Under the pieces are notes generated by a model. It was not told the DNA's origin. It worked only from the letters and a program-made list of their open reading frames with translations, and searched no databases. The translations under genes were made by a program, and so were the position numbers. From Bdellovibrionales bacterium RIFOXYC1_FULL_37_79 (GTDB taxonomy: Bacteria > Bdellovibrionota > Bacteriovoracia > Bacteriovoracales > Bacteriovoracaceae): a stretch of DNA of 64,000 bases. Shown piece by piece: positions 58,097 to 64,000 of this stretch (positions within the stretch are counted from its first letter, which is position 1; every line of letters begins with the position of its first letter). Location: the NCBI GenBank assembly GCA_001770015.1, contig MEQB01000011.1, forward strand, positions 246,009-310,008. Direction: 5' to 3'.

Positions 58097-60073
58097 TTAA
58101 TCTTTTAAATTAAATCTTATTATTACTTTTTGTGACTTTTTACAGTTGTATTTTGTACAGTAGTCCTTATTGCTTATACTACTGGCGATACCCCTGTTTT
58201 CAACTCCATCTGCTAAAAAACTGCGTCCGGTAACTTTAACGATAGGACGCATGGTCTGTTGATATTGATATTGCATTTTATCCGTATCAAAGATGTATTT
58301 AAAAATGGCATTGGCCCTTTGAAAACTTAGCTGCATATTATAATCAACCGCTGTTTGATCTTGTTTGGCCAAACTTTTAGGATCGATATACCGTCCCTGA
58401 TAGGTGGGAGAGGCGAACCCAACAACTTCCACTGATGCAATCATGTCTGCAATTTTGGTATCGGCAAGCAAGCTTTTGGAATACACTGGAAAGAATTTAT
58501 GCAGAATATTCTTCATGGTTGGTTTCAATTCAGATTTGTCGGTGTCAAAATACTCATCCTGGAAGGATAAAATCACGTCACCAGTTTTGGCATCCAGATC
58601 CACCGGAATACCTGCTTTTTTGAAATTATCCTTGATGGCTCCAACAATGGCTTTTCTAGCGCTGACCAATTTTTGGGCCGTATGTAAATCCTTAGAGAGT
58701 GCATCCTTTTCATTTTTTAGATTATTCAAACTGGCCATATAACGGCCTTTTTCTTCACTAAGCGCTTGCTGTAATTGATTTTTGATTTTATTGGCCCGAT
58801 CTTTTTCCTCACCGAGCGCATTAAAATATTCACCCTTTTCTTGATTTCTACGTTGTTGTTCAAGGGCCAGTTGTTTGTTAAAGGCTTCCTTATCTTGTGA
58901 TCTGAGTTTGGCAAAGCCAGCTTTGTCCATAGCTCTGATTTTTTCAAAACGGTCTTGGGACATTTGTCTTTCTTTTTCAAATTTGGCGATATCGGCTTCG
59001 CGTTCTTGTCTTAAGTGTGCCAGCTTGTTTTGATATTCACTATCCAAGGAAGCGATTTGTTGTTTGTATTGACTGTCAAGGTTGTTAATGTCTTCAGCCA
59101 ATTTTTTGTTTTCAACACTTTGTTGTTGAAGTTTTTGACTTGTTTCATTTAATTGCGAACTGGCCAATTTCAGCTTTTTGTCAGTATTACCAAGTTCTTT
59201 TTTAACATTTAAAGTGTATTCTTCAAGTTCAGATATTTTATTTTTGCTATCTTCCTTTATAAATGCCAATTGCTGTTGATATTTTTTCTTGGTCATTTTT
59301 TGTTTTTTGTAAGCGTAAGAAAGCTCATTGAGTTTTTGATTGAGTGTTTGGTTAATTGATCTTATCTCATTATCATTTTGAGCAATAATTTCTTTTTTCT
59401 TTTGCACTGTCTTAGAAAGGTATTTGATTTCTTTTTGTTTTTCTTCTAGCACAATTTTATTTTCAGCAATAATTTTTTTCTTCTGGGCGATAATTCTTTT
59501 TTTGCGTTCAATCTCAGCTTTCTGGTCCTCGATTTCCTGGCTTTGTTTTTCAATCTCTTGCGTCTGTTCTGCTATTTCCTGCTTTTGTTCACTAATTTCC
59601 ACGTCGCGTTCATTAATCTTGGTATCACGTACTTTTATCCTTTCTTGAGCAAGTAAATTTGAGTTGATAATATTTCTAACAATTTGTTGATACTTATTGA
59701 GAGCTCTCTCTTTTTTTTCGTTTTCAAAAGCTTGAAATCTTAATTTTTCCTTTTCGGTTTTGGCATCATCTTTAAGCAGTTTCAATTGATCCATCAGCTC
59801 ACTATATGTCTGCATTTCTTTTTCAGAGGCTTTCTTTTCCAGGTAATCCTCTTTGAGAGTGTTGTAGACTTCGAGTTGTTTTTTTAGATCCTCGTTTGCT
59901 TGTTGAAGATTTTTTACCTCAACATAATTTTGGACTCCCACGGTTCCGTTGCGAAGGCTGGTAATTACATAAAGGAGTAAAAATACCACGGAAAGTACCA
60001 TGAACAAATCGCTGTATGATGTCCATTGACTACCATCTTCTTTCTTCTTTATTTTGTCATAATCAAAGGCCAT
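58097..60073 (-). CDS. MotB/OmpA-type stator protein with a very long coiled coil
   Basis: I start at the ATG at 60073 (MAFDYDKIKKKEDG), with GAGGT 7 bases upstream. Residues 19-41 form the membrane segment SYSDLFMVLSVVFLLLYVI. Asp22 is at the position of the proton-carrying Asp of MotB/TolR/ExbD. Residues of about 55-480 are coiled coil with a repetitive QEIE/KKKIIA-like stretch. The C-terminal 140 residues are OmpA-like (VILSFQDEYFDTDKSELKP, GFASPTYQG, LSFQRANAIFKYIF), which bind peptidoglycan. The coil is far longer than in flagellar MotB (about 300 residues total), so the machine would reach deep into the periplasm. It is the first gene of the three-gene unit. Confidence 0.9.
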   Translation of the reverse strand: MAFDYDKIKKKEDGSQWTSYSDLFMVLSVVFLLLYVITSLRNGTVGVQNYVEVKNLQQANEDLKKQLEVYNTLKEDYLEKKASEKEMQTYSELMDQLKLLKDDAKTEKEKLRFQAFENEKKERALNKYQQIVRNIINSNLLAQERIKVRDTKINERDVEISEQKQEIAEQTQEIEKQSQEIEDQKAEIERKKRIIAQKKKIIAENKIVLEEKQKEIKYLSKTVQKKKEIIAQNDNEIRSINQTLNQKLNELSYAYKKQKMTKKKYQQQLAFIKEDSKNKISELEEYTLNVKKELGNTDKKLKLASSQLNETSQKLQQQSVENKKLAEDINNLDSQYKQQIASLDSEYQNKLAHLRQEREADIAKFEKERQMSQDRFEKIRAMDKAGFAKLRSQDKEAFNKQLALEQQRRNQEKGEYFNALGEEKDRANKIKNQLQQALSEEKGRYMASLNNLKNEKDALSKDLHTAQKLVSARKAIVGAIKDNFKKAGIPVDLDAKTGDVILSFQDEYFDTDKSELKPTMKNILHKFFPVYSKSLLADTKIADMIASVEVVGFASPTYQGRYIDPKSLAKQDQTAVDYNMQLSFQRANAIFKYIFDTDKMQYQYQQTMRPIVKVTGRSFLADGVENRGIASSISNKDYCTKYNCKKSQKVIIRFNLKD

Positions 60074-60229
60074 AAGATTTACCTCTATAATAAAAAAACA
60101 GTTTCCTATTACCATATCGATTTATGAGTAGAATTTATTAATAAAAAGATGAGCAAACCTATCTAGGAAAAAAATGAATTTCTGATTAAAAAGATAGGGT
60201 AATCAACTAATTTAATCTATTTATTGGGC

Positions 60230-62113
60230 TTACCAACGATAATTACCTTTGAGCACATGAACTCCCAGCGGAGCAACTTGCAAGGTATAATTATTACTTG
60301 ACCGGCTTTGTCCATCAATGTAGGCATGAAAAAACATTTCCCAGTTAAGAGGAGCCGGAATGGTGGTTACCCATTTACCTTGAAAATTTTCGTCGGTATA
60401 CATTTTCATTGAGTGGTATTGTCCCTTGGTGAGTTCATCTAATTGTTGTACATACAAATAAACCGGATCCTGTTTGGAGGCGGGAATATCGGTAAATGTT
60501 ATAACTGCGGTAGATCTAACCTCTGGTCTCCAAGTCTTTTCATCAATTTGGCAACCGTTTTCCATCCCCAAAAGTGTTTTTAAACATGGAGCATATTGGG
60601 ATAGATAGAAAATTTCATCCTTAAATTCTTTTAAGTTGGGATTTTGTCCGTACCGGTAGACGAAAAGCTGTGAAATAAATTCTCTGAGATAAATGGTGAT
60701 TGCGGCCATATCTTTAATGATAAAAAGATTTTCATCATTAATTTTCATGGCACCGCCAGACCAGTTCGCTGATCCGTTGATAAGGGTGAGTCCTTTAGGT
60801 GAGCCGACAATGGCCATTTTGTTGTGATTGCATCCCCAAGTGCCGGTGAGATTGTTTTCAAACATCGTGACCAGGTTGAAAAAACTGCCTGCGGGATTGG
60901 GATTTTTGAGTTTCAGTTTTAATAAAGTTTCCTCGATGGCACCAGGTTCACCGAAAAAGCCCAGCGGAAGCAGGGTACCAAGCTGGTTTTGAAAACGTGG
61001 AGCAACAAATCTGCCCTTGTCAAAAAAAACTCTTAGTCGGACACCTCGTTTATGTAAATTGGCAAGGGTTTGGGCGATTTGGTAATTGGTTATAAAATTA
61101 GCAGAAACGTAGGCAAAAGATTCGCTAGGTTGATCGAGTGTTTCCTTTAGCGCGTTGATAATTTGCGCTTCGGGATTATCCTCTGGGGAAAAATAGACTT
61201 TATATTTTCCTTCTTGGAGGCCGACTCGTTCCCAATAGCGTGGTTGATCCTTGGTGAGAACACCATCAACATATTTTTCGACCTGGGAAATTTCCTCAAT
61301 CAGTCTTTTTAATTTTTTAGAAAAATCAGCATCTACAAAACATTTTTCCACGTCCCTTATTTCAGGTAAAAGAATTGAGCCTAAAATTGCTTTATGCTCC
61401 TTATGAGATTGGCTTATTAATTTACCACATTCACCGAGCGCCGGGTTGATGGCGTTTGCATTAACGGTTCCCTCGGTAATATACTGGTGCATGATCGGAT
61501 CATAGTCCGTCACTTGATTGCTTGCGCATGTATGATCACTTGAAAATAAATTGCAGACAATTTGAGAAATGCTTTTTAATTCATTAATCTCATCATTAAA
61601 TTTTTTAATGACATCCGGGTGGTAGATCGCCATAACATTTTCATAGTTGGCAATCAGTCCCATATAGCTGTAGTTAGCCGATCCAGTCAAAAGCACCTCG
61701 TTATCAATAATAATCAATTTATTATGCATTTGAGGGGAGCCGCCCCGCAGAACTGGTAATCTATGCTTGGTGATATTGGGATGGTTGATCAGTCGAGGCC
61801 ATGTTTTGTTTTCAAATGATAATTTGAAATCCACCATGTATTCAATCTTGACTCCCTCTCTGGCCTTCTGGTTTAAGACTTCTGCGTAGTCAAAAATGCT
61901 CATATTGTAAGTGGCAATTCTAATGCTGGTGGTAGCTGTTTTCAGATAGGCCCGGACGGCTTCCACCGGCAGATCTTGTGGTGAAAAATATGCACAAAAC
62001 ATTTGGTCAGGGGAACAGGTTCCTTTAAGATGTGGAGCAAGATCCAATTGCTTAAAAGCTAAAAGACTGGAAGATATAAAAATAAAAATTAAAGTAAGAG
62101 TTATTTTCATCAT
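60230..62113 (-). CDS. exported phospholipase D-like protein
   Basis: A signal peptide (MMKITLTLIFIFISSSLLA) precedes two PLD repeats. The first active site is MHNKLIIIDNEVLLTGSANYS, condensed here as HxK-x4-D and GSANYS. The second is NHNKMAIVGSPKG followed by INGSANWSGG, with Gly in place of the Asp of HxKxxxxD. Both His-Lys pairs are present. The family hydrolyses phosphodiester bonds in lipids or nucleic acids through a phospho-histidine intermediate. It is most like endonuclease/cardiolipin-synthase-type PLDs. At 627 residues it is larger than a simple PLD nuclease. It has an independent start 150 bases from the motor operon. Confidence 0.85.
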   Translation of the reverse strand: MMKITLTLIFIFISSSLLAFKQLDLAPHLKGTCSPDQMFCAYFSPQDLPVEAVRAYLKTATTSIRIATYNMSIFDYAEVLNQKAREGVKIEYMVDFKLSFENKTWPRLINHPNITKHRLPVLRGGSPQMHNKLIIIDNEVLLTGSANYSYMGLIANYENVMAIYHPDVIKKFNDEINELKSISQIVCNLFSSDHTCASNQVTDYDPIMHQYITEGTVNANAINPALGECGKLISQSHKEHKAILGSILLPEIRDVEKCFVDADFSKKLKRLIEEISQVEKYVDGVLTKDQPRYWERVGLQEGKYKVYFSPEDNPEAQIINALKETLDQPSESFAYVSANFITNYQIAQTLANLHKRGVRLRVFFDKGRFVAPRFQNQLGTLLPLGFFGEPGAIEETLLKLKLKNPNPAGSFFNLVTMFENNLTGTWGCNHNKMAIVGSPKGLTLINGSANWSGGAMKINDENLFIIKDMAAITIYLREFISQLFVYRYGQNPNLKEFKDEIFYLSQYAPCLKTLLGMENGCQIDEKTWRPEVRSTAVITFTDIPASKQDPVYLYVQQLDELTKGQYHSMKMYTDENFQGKWVTTIPAPLNWEMFFHAYIDGQSRSSNNYTLQVAPLGVHVLKGNYRW

Positions 62114-62222
62114 GTTCTCTTTGGTTGGCGATTAGCGCTTAGATACTCCTTTTGCCAATCGTTGGCCAGAGAGTGTGTAAAAACTCAGGGCTGGGCAGAA
62201 GCAGGCTATTTGAGGCCGGATT

Positions 62223-63563
62223 TTAATAAAGCAACTCTGAAAAAATGCCTGGATGATCACTAATGTAGTCAAGCGAGGTCCAATCATTTTTAGCGAAAAC
62301 AACATACGCATTAGAAATGTTAAAAGAAGATGTTTTCATAATAAAATCAATATTGTTGTTAAAAAAGCAAGCTCCTGCCAAACCTTTATTGGGGTGGCAA
62401 AGATCCTGTTCGCTGGCAGTTTCCAGAGATGACTGCATCATTAAGTAATTTTTATATGGACTTTGTAAATAAGCTTTTTGCAGTAACTTAAATTCATTTA
62501 AAGAGTCGTTAAGACGTTGATCAAATTCTTTTTTATCCAGTATTGACGCCCATGGTTTGTAGCTTGATTCATTAAGTTTGATCAGTTCCTGTTGAAGGGT
62601 TTGTATTTTTTGATGATCAGCGATGTTATCGAGTAGAAAATCAAATTGATTCTCTTTCTTGACTTCAAACAAGACGGTGCTGATTTCTGAAAAGTCGCTT
62701 TGAATGTCTTGTTTTGAGTTAGGCCGAAAAAGCCGGGCATTAAAATCACCTGCAATGAGTATTCCCGTGAATGTTTCGGGATGCTTGTGATTTTTTAAAT
62801 AATTAAGGATATTTTTTTTAATTAAAATGGACTGCTCAAAATGATTTATTTTGTGTCCGGCATGGATGTTAACTGCCAAAAACCAATTATTATCCTCGTC
62901 GGAGATGGTAGCCATTTGATAAAAAAAGCGTTCATTGAGATAGTTGTAAGGATCGTTGTAAATTTGATGGTCGAGGACCTTTAGCCGCTTAGAGACCATA
63001 ATGGAGGAGCCTTCAATCAGAATACCGTGAGGGTAAGGGTTAGTATCAAAATCAAAGATGACGTTGCCATCCTTGGTGACAATTCTTTGGTCAATAAACT
63101 GAGTTGGTCCGGTAAACCATCCAATATTTCCCCGGCAGGCCAAAAGATTAGTGAATTTTTTTCCAAGTTCGTCTAATTTTTTTTCCAGCCTCAAACTGGT
63201 GTTTTCAAAGGCATAGTCATAGGAAAATTTTTTATAGAAGTCCTGGCAGGTTTTGTTGCGAGTATTGGGACTGCCGGCACCCACTTCCTGAAGAAAAATA
63301 ATGTCCGGTGAAAGTTCCTTTAGATTTAGGGATAATTGATTAAGTCTGTTTTGATTTCCTCTAATGATCTCAAGGGGTCTAAAGTAGTGTATTGAGGAAG
63401 AGGTCAGGGTCAGATTGCCAGCTCGGTCCTCCAAATATCTCTCTTTTTCACCCATTGGATGATAGCCGTGAAGATTCAGACTTAATGTTTTTATTGAATG
63501 GGGGGACTTGGCCATAAGGGAGAATGTGCAAAAGATGAATGTTAATAAAATCAAAATTTTCAT
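62223..63563 (-). CDS. exported EEP-family (endonuclease/exonuclease/phosphatase) protein
   Basis: The signal peptide MKILILLTFIFCTFSLMA is followed by the EEP fold motifs in order: TLSLNLHGY (first Asn), DIIFLQEVGAG (metal-binding Glu), FLAVNIHAGHK, GILIAGDFNARLF (Asp-x-Asn pair) and YISDHPGIF (catalytic Asp-His). All catalytic residues look present. The family includes DNase I, sphingomyelinase-type and inositol phosphatase enzymes; substrate is unknown. It is a secreted or periplasmic enzyme. A phospholipase D-like gene follows 109 bases downstream on the same strand, so the two may be co-expressed as degradative enzymes. Confidence 0.87.
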   Translation of the reverse strand: MKILILLTFIFCTFSLMAKSPHSIKTLSLNLHGYHPMGEKERYLEDRAGNLTLTSSSIHYFRPLEIIRGNQNRLNQLSLNLKELSPDIIFLQEVGAGSPNTRNKTCQDFYKKFSYDYAFENTSLRLEKKLDELGKKFTNLLACRGNIGWFTGPTQFIDQRIVTKDGNVIFDFDTNPYPHGILIEGSSIMVSKRLKVLDHQIYNDPYNYLNERFFYQMATISDEDNNWFLAVNIHAGHKINHFEQSILIKKNILNYLKNHKHPETFTGILIAGDFNARLFRPNSKQDIQSDFSEISTVLFEVKKENQFDFLLDNIADHQKIQTLQQELIKLNESSYKPWASILDKKEFDQRLNDSLNEFKLLQKAYLQSPYKNYLMMQSSLETASEQDLCHPNKGLAGACFFNNNIDFIMKTSSFNISNAYVVFAKNDWTSLDYISDHPGIFSELLY

Positions 63564-63892
63564 CTAGAAAAATTTAAACATGTTTGCGCTAATAAAACAA
63601 TCTGAGAAACAAATTAGTCGAAATAATGCAATAAGTTGCGGGTTTGAATCGCTATTCTAAATAAAAATTCCATCGGGAGTTAAAAAGTATGCAATTGCAT
63701 AATGCTGTGCATGATAATTGAAAAAATAGGCAGGACTATTTTTCATCTTGCCAAATTATTAATTTTTGTGAGAATTATTACTAGAACGTCTGTCTTTTCA
63801 TAAGTTTTTTGATAGCAGATAATAACTTTCTTTTTTGAAAAATATGTCTGCTTACGACCTCATTTTTCAAAAAAATTTTTTAGGGGAACAGT
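63564..63892. other. 329-base AT-rich intergenic region before the RRM gene
   Basis: No ORF is credible here. It must hold the divergent promoters of the EEP gene and the RRM gene. A short inverted repeat GAAAAAATAG...CTATTTTTC is at about 63720-63744 and a longer one is at 63831-63874. ATGCAATTGCAT at 63689-63700 is a perfect 12-base palindrome. Confidence 0.5.
63831..63874 (+). promoter_or_regulatory. stem-loop in the leader of the RRM protein gene
   Basis: TTTTTTGAAAAAT and ATTTTTCAAAAAA are perfect 13-bp complementary arms with an 18-base loop, ending 18 bases before the start codon. The second arm abuts the AGGGGA ribosome site. A temperature- or protein-sensitive leader is possible; RRM proteins of this type are often cold-induced. 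Confidence 0.45.
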
Positions 63893-64000
63893 ATGAACAA
63901 CAAGCTTTATGTAGGAAATCTTTCTTTTCAGTGTCAAGAAAGTCAACTTGAAAATTTATTTCAAGATTGTGGAGAAGTGAAATCTGTTAAAATTATCACT
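63893..64000 (+). CDS. RRM-type RNA-binding protein, N-terminal part only
   Basis: The ATG at 63893, with TAGGGGA upstream, opens MNNKLYVGNLSFQCQESQLE and continues to the window end. LYVGNLSF is the RNP2 strand of an RNA-recognition motif; the following helix ends LFQDCGEVKSVKIIT, as expected. Bacterial single-RRM proteins of about 80-110 residues bind RNA and are often cold-shock-responsive. RNP1 lies beyond the window. Confidence 0.9.
   Translation, partial: MNNKLYVGNLSFQCQESQLENLFQDCGEVKSVKIIT

Noticed and set aside
54064..60073. Annotation of the motor-like genes as a Zorya defence system
   Set aside because: ZorA/ZorB-like components could be argued, but no ZorC/D/E-type effector is present and the MotB-like protein is far longer than ZorB.

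Overview
The window looks like chromosomal DNA of an AT-rich Gram-negative bacterium. A Bdellovibrionota/Bacteriovoracia-like or other Oligoflexia-type deltaproteobacterial relative is my best guess. This is inferred from gene style only: many exported proteins, several predicted outer-membrane barrels, a site-2 protease-trpS-scpA-scpB-rluB run, and MotA/MotB-type envelope proteins. No rRNA or marker phylogeny is available here.

Layout. 1-4000: tail of a caspase-like (clan CD) protein, a REP-associated-type Y1 transposase with a deleted second copy, and small orphan genes. 4106-6695: Nudix hydrolase and two exported barrel-like proteins in an overlapping operon. 6868-11878: housekeeping operon (M50 protease, trpS, scpA, scpB, rluB). 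12373-12449: initiator tRNA-Met, the left end of an integrated island. The tRNA 3' half recurs at 19990 and a shorter piece at about 21517. The island carries a truncated integrase, an IS66 scrap, a TOTE-type primase-helicase preceded by a 31-codon ORF, a Ser/Thr kinase with an overlapping unknown gene, a PD-(D/E)xK nuclease-like protein, and a second module with an AraC regulator.

21574-35615: metabolic cluster with four B12-binding-type radical SAM enzymes, a fifth radical SAM protein, an RND/MMPL exporter, a GH3-family ligase, an exported protein and two acetyltransferase-like proteins. This looks like an uncharacterised pathway for an exported, probably lipid-like product. 35714-49552: a degraded secreted amylase gene, a caspase-like peptidase, a receiver-like repeat protein, two tandem exported paralogues that each have a sigma-54-type promoter, an exported tyrosine phosphatase-like protein, a beta-propeller, a PAP2 phosphatase and a receiver protein.

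49581-64000: an exported protein combining a transglycosylase-like domain, EF-hands and a caspase-like region; a Fic gene with palindromic operators, inserted between 158-bp direct repeats; and a three-gene set encoding an FHA coiled-coil membrane protein, a MotA/TolQ-type channel and a long coiled-coil MotB/OmpA protein, which I read as a proton-driven envelope machine. An exported phospholipase D-like protein, an exported EEP nuclease/phosphatase and the start of an RRM protein follow. The strongest candidates for an undescribed system are the FHA-MotA-MotB set, the four-fold B12 radical SAM cluster and the kinase/nuclease/primase-helicase island.
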